From Balanoglossus misakiensis (lineage: Eukaryota > Hemichordata), in assembly GCA_040954595.2 (NCBI GenBank), contig CM082576.2:3224001-3288000 (forward strand): 64,000 bases of DNA, in the 5' to 3' direction. Numbering within the stretch: position 1 is the first letter of the stretch; every line of letters begins with the position of its first letter. The translations under genes were made by a program, and so were the position numbers. Below the pieces are notes generated by a model. That model made no database searches. It was not told where the DNA came from and saw only the letters and a list, made by a program, of their open reading frames with translations. Below, piece by piece: positions 10,750-23,900 of this stretch.

Positions 10750-12180
10750 TGGTTAACCCAACAAACATACACTTTCCTGTTTCCCAATCCAGCCATACTG
10801 AGCTTTGCGTCTTACATCCATTTACTTTCATTTATTTGTACCTCTCTCTGTGGTCATGTACATTTTTACAAAATCTTGACAGCCCTCTCAGTTTTGAAGG
10901 CATCAAACATGACAAAATTAAACATGTTTTATACATAACACATTTTAATTGACAGAACAGTGTTTCTCATTGGTCTTCATCAATTTTTGACATTTTAGGT
11001 ATCTGGCTAGAGATGAACAGTGTGTCAAAGGTCAAAATTTGCTGGAGTAATTTTTCATGGACCATATTTTGCTGCAACTAGTCCAAACATTTAAACTGAT
11101 AAAGGGAGGGAGAGGTGTGTAATGTGGCTGTATATTTCAATCTCATGCCAGTCTGATAAATATCCCGTGGCAGTGGCATCAAAATGCGCATCAAGACATT
11201 CAACGTCTGAGATAAATAAATTTCCAGTACTACGACAAATCTAAAGGATGCTATGTGAAAGCTACTGCTGCTCATGTGTCCTTTCAATGCACAGTTTCTA
11301 CTCATACCCTGACTTCAGCTCTGTGTGTCTCTGAGAATGCCCTCTATCAACTTCATGCCTAAGATGAGTTGGGGTGATATATCGCCCCCATTTTTCTTCT
11401 AATATGTAGGAGTAAAACAATGTACTGTTTTTGTTATGATTGTTTGATATAAACACCACAGAGATTGGTAACAGATTTCCAAACGATGTATTCCCCAACT
11501 ATCACATATTCAATGTGGCTGATTTGAAAGGCCATATCTAATTATGGGTTTGTTGTTATCGTGGGTTTAATTTTTTAAAACAATGTGAAACTTGGTTGTA
11601 TATAACAAACATGATGTACACCGCTGGTAATATTTGAAGTTGTAATACTGACACATATTACAGTAAGAACGAGCAGTCAACTATGTTACAGTTACCATGG
11701 AAAGTTGAGATCTTGTCAAGCACAGATTTTCATGTGGTTGTCAATGTGAAAAAAAAGTGTGTGTCAGCATATTGTCATTGGACATGCCCTTTTAACTATA
11801 TACATGTATTGGCAAATCACCAATGATTGCATTCCTTTAACCTTGATGTGATCTGATGATGCAACTTCACTGCCAAGGTCTTCATGCAGGCCAGTCAGTG
11901 CATGCATACCACACCATGGTCTTTGTGATAAAGTGACTATGCAGTACCCTATCTGCAGATGAAATTGACATCTCGATTGTGTGGGCATTAAGTTAATACT
12001 GTTTACATAGAATTTTTTGTCTGATAATCTCCATGCACAGTAGTAGCTTTTCTTCTGTGTATCAGTAGACAAAACCTGCTGTTCATATGTAATATTGTCT
12101 TTCATGAAAATCCTTTGTATCAAACCAGTTCCAATAAATAAGCATGGTTTATAATGAAACTTTGCAGTGATGCTGTTTTT
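10750..12180 (+). other. TOMM20 3' UTR (probable)
   Basis: AT-rich sequence without a supported gene follows the TOMM20 stop. The first well-placed poly(A) signal, AATAAA, is at 12133-12138, which would make a 3' UTR of about 1.4 kb. The end point is inferred. Confidence 0.4.
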
Positions 12181-14000
12181 TTCTAAGGTGAACAGTTTCT
12201 GTGGTACTTTGAAATGGAAACCTGTAGCACAAAATTATCCCGGTAAGAAATTAATTTACAAAGCTTTCGTCAAGTTCTCTGGGTATTCTCCTGTAGTACT
12301 TTCCAGAATGTAAATCAGCCTAAGTACCCGTTTTCCGATTTTATGAACTTGAGACTTGAACAGTTCGCGAAAGTCATACGCTTATCCGGTTACTAAATGC
12401 ATGCGTGTCAAAATATGATAAGCTACGTGGGCATTGTCCCTAATCCTTCAAAAAATCTGGTTATATCGTCGACAACGCTGATGGAGTCGATATAAAACGA
12501 AATGGTTAAACACCAAATTGAATGAGGTCTTGAAAGAAGGAAGAGTTTGAAAAATGGTTGCGAGATTCATCATACCCATTCCATAAAGTTATGGGCCAAA
12601 GACGAACACACGACAGGATAATACGGCGCAAACAACCAAAAAGTGTCTTGAATATAGTCGCCTAATATCCCTACCCCACATATGACACCCGCCACATATA
12701 ACTCTTCAAGTTCAAGTCAACATGTTAGGAAGAAGTCACGATCCACAGAGAAACGTCAACGCGTCACCGCCGATTCCATTCAGATAATTTGTCGTAGAGG
12801 TGCATCGTACCTATCGGACAAAACACGTCATCTACCGAAATAAGACTGAATCCAGAAACAAGCCTTTATTTACTATATTCACTTTGATTGACAAGTTTTT
12901 AATTAATAGAGTTAGCTGACTTTCTGCAAGATCGCCGTATCATTAACGAAAGTTGTGCACATAAATCAGGTTTTTGAGCTATTGAAGTAATTTCAGCAGG
13001 AGTTGGATCTTTTTGAACTTTGCAGAGTTGATGAACCATATTGCATATCAAACAACCGAGAAAATAGGCAAATTGGAGAAAGGAGAATGCCGATATATTT
13101 AATTTTTGCAACGAATTCCAATCTTCAAAAAGAAATATTCTGCATCCACATGGCACCGTAATTCATAATGTCTAGGTTCATGTTCCGTGCAAAGGAGATT
13201 TTTGATGGAAACTTGAATGAGAGCCCAGTTTCCATGCTTCCCCGACACAGCTTCAAAGAGAAACAGAAGGTGAAATATACTGGTATTTTCGCCTATGAAC
13301 ATTACCATGGCAGTGTCATGTCATAAAAATGGAAGAATGTGAAGTTTATCTAAAGATGAACATTTCGGCCGGACAATTGAAGTATATCACACCTACGCCA
13401 AAATTACATAAAAAAACTGTATTGTAGGCTCAGGATAGGATGACAAACTGGTATTCCACTGAGCATAAAATAACTTCCCCGGAGATATGCTTGAAAATAA
13501 AAATTAATTTGGGAGTTAGTTTTCTAAAGGCAAATTCGTTGAGATTTCCCCTTGTTTCCCGAGGTTCCGACGCCTGCCACCCGATTTCTTTGTTCCCATG
13601 ACGACGTTTGTTGGCTTCAGACCCTTTTTGACAAACGTTGCCCTATCATGAGGGCATATCGGTGTATAAAAATAAATAAATAAATAAACAAACAAACTTT
13701 TTCTTCCAAAATGCTGATTTTTCGATCTTGGGCAGAACGTCAAAAATATCAGCCCGTGGTATTTAATCCACGTCCCATGACGTGACCTCATTGACAAGGT
13801 CAACGCCCTTCTTACTTAAAAAGATGGCCCTATCTTCAGTTAACAGTGCAGGTATCAGATGTCCAAAAGCATCTGACATGGGATATGTATTTGTATTTTT
13901 CAACTCCGTCTTCATGTTAATGATTACACTCTGCCAGTGGACATTCATTTGAAATTACATAATTAGGGGTTCGTGTGGAAGGTAATGGATTTTACAGTAA
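12181..14000. other. Orphan intergenic tract, possible decayed coding sequence
   Basis: No intact gene was recognised. The tract keeps more CpG than neighbouring introns and has short minus-strand open stretches (12899-13156, 13099-13308, 13516-13803, 13763-13948) that do not join into a family I know. Two of them contain a similar motif: DRAIFLSKKG near 13800-13835 and DRATFVKKG near 13615-13645. This could be a degraded tandem duplication. A short AAAT/AAAC microsatellite lies at 13667-13697. Confidence 0.3.
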
Positions 14001-14910
14001 AAGTTTGGGCCTACACTACTGTTCTTACACAAAATAATTTCGAAAACATGTATCTGTGTCTCAAAAGCAGTTTCGCATGTTATTTACTTTGCATATATTG
14101 TATAAATACGCGCTCAGTGAACTGGTAAATCAGAACGACTGACCAGCACATCACAATATTTCAAAATTATTTATGAAGTCCTCCGATGCGACAATTTTTC
14201 TCCTCGTTTATCATCGACCGGCTTGACATCACATCCATATCCCGGTAACCTCGATGAACTCAGAGAAGTTTTGCATAATTTACGGAAACAATGCATGCAA
14301 TTTGAAGACTTCTCTACACTGAAAATTTCTGTTGATTGAGTCTCCTCTTATATCCTGTCCGCTTCTTTGCGGGGGTTTAGTGTGGCGTTTCCCCCGAGAA
14401 ACGATGCAGCATATAATGATGGCCGGCAAATTAGTCGGTCGGAGTAAGATCAATGTGGACATGCGTACATGTCATGCATCTCGTCATTTGACGTCAGGAT
14501 TCCTATGACATCCGGGCATTTCAAATATGGTCGACCAATCGAACGGCTTTAATGTAGTCATGTGACTGGTGGCTTAGGACAAGATATTAGCAACAAAACT
14601 AATCCTGTGAGCTGAACGTATGTAAAAAGAAGGTAAAATATTGCGAATCTTACGTGAAATTTTGTTCCGTGGACCAATTTTATGAAACCTCTGGAACCTT
14701 ATGTTTCTACTAAGTGGATAAATTCAAGCGTGAATGGCATGACGGCGTGGATTTACACGGTCTTGAGCGACAGCAAATCGCTCAGCTTCTAGCAATCAAG
14801 CATACATCAACATCGAGGGTAACAAGGGCAGATCTCTGATCTACAGAAAATATCAAAGTCACCTAAGTCTGATCAACTTTAGAAGCGAGCGATAGTACGC
14901 AGGTTGCAGC
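14000..14910 (+). promoter_or_regulatory. PPP2R5E: PPP2R5E promoter and 5' UTR region
   Basis: This is a moderately CpG-rich region just upstream of the PPP2R5E start codon. It contains a full palindromic cAMP-response element TGACGTCA (14489-14496) and a CCAAT box (14535-14539), a common promoter pairing. The transcription start cannot be fixed from sequence. I see no upstream splice acceptor that would demand a separate leader exon. Confidence 0.45.
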
Positions 14911-17900
14911 ATGTCGGCAGCTGGCCCGGTTTCGGACAAGATCGACCCATTTGTTAAGAAGTCTGTTCGCAAAGGAAAGCAGAAAAAATCACAAGGGTCG
15001 TCTAAGTACAGAAGTAAGAATAGCGTGGAGTTACAGCCCCTAGCCCTCTTGAAAGGTAAGTTCAGTCGTGCGTGGTGGTGCTTCGATATGCCGTATTATT
15101 TGCTCAGAGTCGGACAGTTAAATTATAGCAGTACTAACAACAATCCTCGGATCGGTTTGTACCCCCAGACTTGGCGCAACCTTGCTTGAAACATGGCTTT
15201 TCATGATCATCACATAGTGAAAAAGAAACGAACGAGAGTGGGATGTGCCCCAAGTCTCGCTATACGATTACCGGACGCATGCGTTCCTTCAGTCAAATGT
15301 GTGGCATACTTCATAAAGGCACGCTGACACGCAGAAGCCATATAAGTAATGTAGGCCAAGTGTAGTGAATTTTATTTAAAAAAACTGGCCGTTTGCTGCC
15401 TTGGAAGTGCCCCTGGAAACACAATCATTCATCCCGGAACTCTGTGGTAGTGTGTGCCGTACAACTTGACCCGAAGTGGATGTTGAGAACTGTCATTACC
15501 ATGGCAACAGTGGATGAGAGATTATGAAACATTCCAAAATTGAAAGAGGATAGATCTGGACTATGAGAGACTTGTGTGGAGTCACATTCAATATGTGGTT
15601 GGCAGACTAATATCAATCATTGCACCAATATCATTCATGACCCTCATGGTTGCCTGGTCAACAATCTGGCCAGTTTCTAATGGCATAACTGAAATATGGA
15701 AAGTTCTTCAATGCCAGCTAAAGCCTGGTGGAAAGAATTATCATAGCTCATTTACCAGGAGTGTAATAATAGTAAGGAGTGTAATGTTAGTAAATGTTCA
15801 TATCCCAAATATAGCCATCAAGTTAAAAAATAGTTTACAACAATGTGCTGTTGATATGAAGATGACAGTATATTAAAGTATTCAAGAATACTCATGCATG
15901 CCAACCCTTTGACTTACCTTAACCTCTTCAGTGTGAGACAGGGCATGTAGGAAAGTTGTGCTAGAATCATACTTCATCTGCTTCAAGGATAAAATTTCTA
16001 TGGCGAGAAATTAGAATGTAACAGTGTAGCTGAGCATGTCACATTGCTCTGGAGCTTTCAACAGTCAACGACCTTGAGCTCTGACCTCACATCGTGTACT
16101 GTTAATTTGGTTTAGAAAACACTGAGCAAGTGCATGCAGCATGAAGAGAAATGATAACATCAGAAGTATTGCATTTCATCAGTGAAATTGATAATGATTC
16201 TTTAATGACCAGTGTTTGCCCACAGATTGACCCCTAGAACAGCTGCATCAAACTTCAACTGTTCATGGATTTAATTATAAAAAAATCAATTTTATATGGG
16301 GATAGTTTTTTCTGTCACTAAGGGACATTTGTTGATATCATGTTTTCAGTAATTGCAAAGGTATCAGTTCTTGAAAATAAATGTTTTACATTTATACTTG
16401 TAGTACTCACCAGAAATTCAGGTGTACTAGTCCTTGCATAAAAATGAGTTGTATTGGTAAAGGTAGATATGGCTAATATGATTCCTGCTATCTTTTAGTA
16501 GGTTACTGTGACTGGTAGCAGTCATATGTGATAAGTTTTCTTTGGCTATTCTCAAATTTACTCAAGCAAACAAAACCAACATTTGCTTGACAACACACCT
16601 TTAGAATGATCGGCTTGAACTTTCTACACAGTGTCTGGTAGTTCAGATAGGCAATGCATAAAAGGAATGTTTCATCACCTGTCTGTAGAATGTGGGAAGG
16701 TGATCAAAGAACAGGGATCTGTGGAGTTTGTCATTTTTCACAAACAGCTACTCCAAGCTAGTAATGAATTTCCATTATGGTACCTTTAATACAGACTGTT
16801 TCAGGTTAAGGAAATGGAATAAAAGAACAAGATAGGTGGTCAACCTTTTGAGCAAGAACTCCGAAAAATAAAATCAATGCAGATGTTTAAAAATTGCTAT
16901 AAATAAAAACTGACTGCCAAATACAGTACACAACAACAGCATTGTTATGTAAATCAAGTGTGTACATAACTCATGTTACTGTGCTACAAGACACCACTGT
17001 CCACGTCTTCTGTGTCTTTGCTGGTAACCCTTTGCCCCTCCCTACTAATTCACCATGAAAAGAAGCTGGCAACTGAGTGTGGATATATTCTCCTAAAGAT
17101 AGGACAACAGAGGTTCAGTGAGCAAACTGTCATGGTTATCTTCTGTAGGCATATGGTGAATGCTTTTAGCAAGAAAAAAATGCAATATTTGAATTGCTGG
17201 TGTGTGATGAACTACATTTGTTTGCAAGTGTTTTCATAAGCCGTAGTCATGGGAAAAGGTCAAGTCTTGTTTTTGGAAGGATTCCCTAAAAGCTGTACCT
17301 GTTGAAATCAGCATCTGGAGATGATGGTGTCTCTCTCATGCTGTTATCTATGGTTCCAGCAATATAATAGACTATTGCAAACTTTATCAGCGATGGTGAT
17401 CTGAGATGTAAACTGCTGTAGTGTCAGGGTCATTGACTAGTGTGTTATTTATGCCAGGATCTTGTTACCAATCTTGACACGGTAATTTATTGGGATATGG
17501 ATAAAGGTGACTGTTGTTTGGCAGATATGCACAAGGAAGTCAGGTGGACTGGTGGATAGATTGACAAAATCTATGGTTTATTCGGTAACTATGGCCGTGT
17601 ATTGTTTTATTCCCACTGCCTTAGCCTGTATGGTCTGATGCAACTAGGTCTCTTTATCTAGTCTAGTTTATCTAGTTCAGTAGAATTTTTTTCCAGGGGC
17701 GAGCGTCACAAAAAGAGGAAGACATACCAGTTGCACTTATCCACCTGTAGTCATAGGAGCCAAACATGCCAGATTTCCATGGCAACCATCGGTTTGGAAC
17801 AAAATCATCACTGCTCAGGATACTGTAAGATGCCAAAGGCTTGTCAAACTCCATGCATGGGCCAAGTTTCAAGTTAACAGAAATTATGAAGGTGATTTGG

Positions 17901-20900
17901 AATGATAGAGTATGTATAATGTTCCAAATGTTTACACAAAAGTAGGTTCTCTTGTCAATCAAGTGAACTGGGGGAAAAAAAGACCAAAGATGCAGTGTTT
18001 ATTTTCAAGTGCCACAGTGGACTGCAATAGCTTTAGTGCATGCCTGTCAAGCTACATGTACATGCACCATTAGTCATTAATACAACAGTTAACATTTATT
18101 GGAGTGGATTGGTTAATGACCAGATGGATTCACCTCCCAGATCCAAACATGAGTAAGTACTAGAATGTAGGCCATCGTAGGGTCTTTCCGGTACTGATAA
18201 TTGCACTGGCGCTGGTCTCGATATTGCAAAGCCGGTGAATTGGAAACCGAGGGAAAAAATACTATCTGTTGTAATGTACCGGCGACCCATTTTATAATCA
18301 GATAGTAGAAATGTAGTTACATACACTCTGGTGATGATAATGTCAGTTTATCTCGATAAGCCATTGGTACAGGCAGTCAGGTACATGGAATCTTTGGTTG
18401 TAATTGTAATTGGTAGTTTTTGCCGTTCCAATTTCAAACAGTATTACAGTTGGCTAGGTAACATTAAATTGATGCACCACATATATTTAAACTGAAAACT
18501 TAGAACCTGGTTGAGTGGACTTTGGTGTGGCTCGAAGGTCAAGATGCTTTACACCTACCATTGCAGAATCTAAGTGGGCTTCATTGTGTATCAGCTAGCA
18601 TTTATTCAAGCCTACCTAAAAAAAATTCCATCTCGTAAAATCTACCTTTTGTACACCAAGTGCTTGGACAATCTGTACAATGTACGTCCTTTTAGAAAAT
18701 CAACAAAACACAACTGTCACGGTTATGAATATTTCAAAACACAGAAGATGGCTGTGAAATAAATCAAACAATGAAATGCACTCATAAGTTTGTTTCATTT
18801 CAACAAAATATAAGATTGCCCATTACAGTTGCTGCTGGTTAAAAACACAGAATTGCTGTATTTTCAAATTGGCTTAGTTACAGCTATTCTGCTGCAGATT
18901 ATAATGGGAATAATTAGACAATTGTTAGAGTACTAAATTATATTTAATTAATAATGTTAAGGTGTACCAGCATGAGTGCATTACCTGTAAACATCTGCAC
19001 ACATTAATTTAAGTTAGACTTGAGGTACATGTAGTGTGTAGATTGCATGGGTGCGTTTGATCAAGCTGTCATTTGCGAGTCAGTTGGTCAAGGAGAGATG
19101 TACAATCTGGCAGACAATACATTTTGCCAATCTGAGTTCCACTTTAAAATTTGAGGAAGTGTGGTGATGCTCTGGGTATGGTCTGTTGCCGCGAGTGCAC
19201 TGTTTGTTGAACATTTGCATCTTGAAATAATTTATTTCCTGTTCAGTGCCGGTGGTATGGTACATTTTATAATTGCTCGGAGTCGTAGTATTAACAGTAC
19301 AGTGACATGCATGTGTATAAACCTGTGAGTCCACAGGGGACTGCTGTGGCTGCCAGTCTGATACTTTGTTATCCCACAGTTCTGTAATTGCTGTCTGATG
19401 ATGCACTGACTGGAGTGGCTGTTTAGCCCCAGTACTACTACCATGTCCTCCCATCAGAATATAAGAAAAATTGACCTGAGCAAATGCCAAAGTGATAGAG
19501 TGATTCTCGCAGGCTTGTCATATTTCTCACTATAACAGAACACCAGAATTTTTTTATTGGCAAGCAGCCGTATTAGCATTCATCTTCCATTCATAACACG
19601 GGAGAGTGATTTGATTAAGTGCCAAGTGACACGGCTTGATGGCATTTTTCTACTAGTACTAGTTCATTGGAAATGTCATGCCAGAGAAAAGTGAGAAGTC
19701 AGCTGAAAAAAGTGTAGCTGCAAAGACCAAATGTAAATTGTTCACCATTCCAACTCTTATGGCACTCACACTGGGTAGATATTTTTACCCATGATGCAAT
19801 TCAACATCCTGTGATATGAACCCCTTAGTGCACAGAAAAAAAGCAAATTACATCTATAGAGAAGGTGTAGCCATCATCTTATATATTATGGCAGTATGGG
19901 TCATTTTCAAAATTGACAAAGCAATTACCATTGATTTCAATAGCTGTCATTCCTGTACAAATTGGGTTCTTCAGATGAACTGTGTACAGGTATACAATTT
20001 AGATTTTGAAGGACTTGGACAAGTGCCTTGACATCAAAGCATGTATGTAGGGTTTTGTTGTGTGATCTACACGTAGATGGAAAATGGTTCACGATTTTGA
20101 AAATGGGTCTTGACAGAGTGACACACGGCTGTTTGAGATTATGATGGAATATACAGTACCATGATTAATTGTTTATCTGACAAAAGATGTCTGTATTCCC
20201 ATAAAATATGCAACGTGAAGTGCTTGGGGGTACAATCTTGATTGACGATATTGCTTGAAAAATCTACAATATATAACCTGCAGAAATTATGTGAAATGTG
20301 CGGTGGAGTAGCGTTCAACAGTATGGCTCACATTGTACTGTACACGTAACCATGGACACGTGTGGAGGTTGCCAGGAAATAGACCCTATGTGTGTCAAAT
20401 TTGTTAATGATGGTTTGCTAAATGCTGGTGCTGATTGGCTGTTGGCTTACAGGAAAAAACATTATGGGATAGTTGAACATCATACCAAAATTCAGTTTAA
20501 TGCTTTGAGTGGAAATTCCTGAAATTATACATGTATGTGTGTACCACATCCAGATGAAATATTGACCCTGACCCTCTGATGTGCTACTGCAAATGAAATT
20601 GTGTTCAGATTAAAAAATGGCTGGTATGGTAATGAGGGAGTGGAAATTACTGTCGAGGCAATTATGACTTTGGTCATTTGTGTGTGAATTGATAAATTGC
20701 CAGCTGCAGAGGAGGCAACCTTCGCATGGTTAATATTTGTGGAGTATTAAAAGTGACAAGGAGATCATTCACAAGAGATCCACTGTTACCATTAGCAAAC
20801 AACAGAAAAAGAACTGAAACAAATGTCCAAGTATTCAGCTTTAGAACAAAAACTATTATGTCAGAGGCCATCTTGTCTGATATGCGAGTTCCCCTTTTTC

Positions 20901-23900
20901 CTGTGCAACCGTGGAGTACGTGGAGAGATTTCTTTCATTTGAATTTCACCTGATAAAGGTTGTATCCTGTAACTAGGCCGATCAAAGGTACCATTGAAAA
21001 AAACATTTATTGTGTGACCGAAGTTCGGTGATTAAGGTGTTATGAGCAGGAATGTTGGGGCTTCTTTTTAGTTCAAATGACGGCAGATGGCCTGATATTG
21101 ATAGTTGGAAGCCAATTTGGAGGCACCTGGTGGACACCCCCGCTCTTGTAAACAAGATTGTTTACCTTAGTGACCACGGCATGGAGGTCACCGCGTGCTC
21201 TGACCCAGGGTTGGAATTTAATATATGTGACTTACTTTTGTCAGCCATATCAATAGTTCATACACAAGGCCTTTATTGGTAGTTCAGATTCTGTGTGGTG
21301 TTGCGCACAAAAAAGAGAGAAATGTTGGTGTGGTTGTAGTGGCCTCATCGTTTATTTCCAATTCACCTGAAATAAAATGGCCGCTTTGATCATTGCATAG
21401 TATTGAGTATGTAGTAAACAGTGATTTCAGTGTCTTGAGTTTGAAAAGTTCATTGGCCATTAAAATGGCAATATAACGCCATGGTTTTTGTGGCTGGATT
21501 TGACCTCTCCCTGAAGTGCCTTCCAGTGTGCGTCTTTACCGGCACTTCATTCTGTAATCTGATAGCTTCACTATAGTATTATTTGCAACCTCTTGAGTTT
21601 GAAAACACATTTTCCTTTCCTTGGTGGAAATTTGTGTCGTTCAGTTTGAGGAGTTTCTCCTCTAAAATTCTTTGTATTGTTTGTGGTAATTAGTTTCTGT
21701 CCTGAAATTTGCGTTGGTACAATTGTCGTTCACCTCTCTGACCCAAACTCTTCTCGTCCCAATTTTTTTCATGTGACTTGCTCTGGTTGTTGTCTGGAAC
21801 AGAGCAGGGTAGCATTTTTGTGATGCCAAGTAGTTCGAACAACTCTGTAATCAGACCTCATCCAGACTCGTCCTTTTAGCACCCCTTCCATTTAGGTTTA
21901 TAGTCCACTTGTGTGTTATAAAACTTATTAGACTTTCCAAAGTAATAAACTGGTTGGGTGAATAGAACTGTCCAACCTACTGATCAGATGGATGTCCATC
22001 AATTCATTGAGACATACATTGCACAATAACAAGAAATTGTTTTCCTCTCTAAAAAGTCTAATATTCAGTTGTTCGCATAATAATATATGTGTATATAACA
22101 TTGGTAGAGCTACATTACTTCAAGTTTTGTCATTATTTACTGGTTAGTGTACCTGGTATATCAACTTTGTGTCATTTTCTTAGTGTACGCCTATGAGAAT
22201 AAACAGGACTTTGATCCAGCATGGCACGGTGACATTTCCTTCTAAAGATTTCCTTTGAAAGAGTAAAAGGTGTGTCTGTGAAAGACGTCATCAAAATCCC
22301 ACATCGAAGACGTGCTCAGTAGACATGTAGTCAGTTTTGTAGCCCTCGGCTGGTGTGTTATATACAGCGGTGTTGTTATTCACCCATGGATTACCAGGAC
22401 ATTGTGCGTAGGAAGTAACTGTTCACTGCAAAGACTACGAGCTCTTCCTGTTGTGTACTCGGGCAGATTCTGTTCACAGCAGTGCCGTGTTTCAAAGCTT
22501 CATGAATTTTCACATTTGACATACATGTATCATTTAATACTCTGAACTTTTTGTAACCTAAGAGAACAAGGTGTACGTAAAATATACATTGTGCAAAGAA
22601 CCCTGGAGCAGTCCTACATGTTGCAGTCACAAACCAGGAAATTAACTTTTCCTAAGTTAACATGAGGCCATCCAGAAAATACAGAACTCGGTCGTGAAAC
22701 CTGATATGTGGACTGAACTGAACAGTTCTGTGCCATGTGTCCGGTTTACACAGGTTTCATTGTATAGTAATAATAATTGGGTGGAGGGAGACAGCAACGT
22801 CCAATTGGATGGCCTGGATGTGACTTCACACATGCAAAAATCCCTTCCTTACATGTATGTGGTTTATACTTTTAATGCAATGAGCAATGAATGGTCTTTC
22901 CACCTGATGATGTAATGAATGTCACAAGTATACATGTAGGGAAGTTTATGTCTGTTTTTTCTAGTTGGCCATTCTTGCACGTGTGTGTGATTGTGCAAGT
23001 CAGGAACAACAGATTATCTTATCGCAATCATGTCTTCTGTGATATCTGTATGATAAAAAGTTTTGGCATCTACGTCACGTGCTTGTCTTTGAGTCGATCA
23101 AGGTAACAAACGACAACTGCTTCGTTTCTGCAGAATGCATTGGCGTTTGACTCCATAAAAAATAAGAACTGGACTTTATATGGCCCAAGAGGGCAGACTT
23201 GCTGGTAATTCTAACCACTGTAAGGCACAAGTAGCACTGTCATTTTTACGCTGGCAAACAACAGTGCATACTGATGACTTGAAGGGGCCATTCCATTGAG
23301 GAAGGGTGATACTTGTGTGCTGTGGGATGTGAAATTCTCACACATCAATGATCATTCGTGTGTAGAACTAGAAATATACTTTTTGGAATATTTGTCATAA
23401 ATTGGTAACAAGACTCAATATTGTAAAAATCCATGTGACTGTACCGTGGCGAAATGTTCGAAAATGTGTATTGGAGGTGCACTGGCGACATCGAGCAAAG
23501 CGATTACTTTGTGTCAAGAAAAGATGGTTTATTTTGGAAGGGGCCCTAGAATTGGATGACTGATAAATAATGTGTGAAGTCGTGATAGGAGTGCTTTCTG
23601 ATGAGGTGAGTGACCAAATGTATGCCGCTGAGAGAATAAGACAAAATGGCTAAGTCTTGCAGTATTAAGGACATAAAATTCAGCTTGACGTACCTTTATT
23701 TTATTCTGTTGAATAGTGCCTGTTTATTATTAATATTAGTCAATTTGAGTAATGATGTTTTGGCAATGAATTTTCATATGCAGTGTACATTTCTAACTGT
23801 GAGGCTTTGTGTTGCCAGGCAGTGTGTGGAATCAGGCCACTGAACAGATGGGAAGCTTTTATATTAAAATTCATATCAATAACCTAGTGAGGTCATTGTG

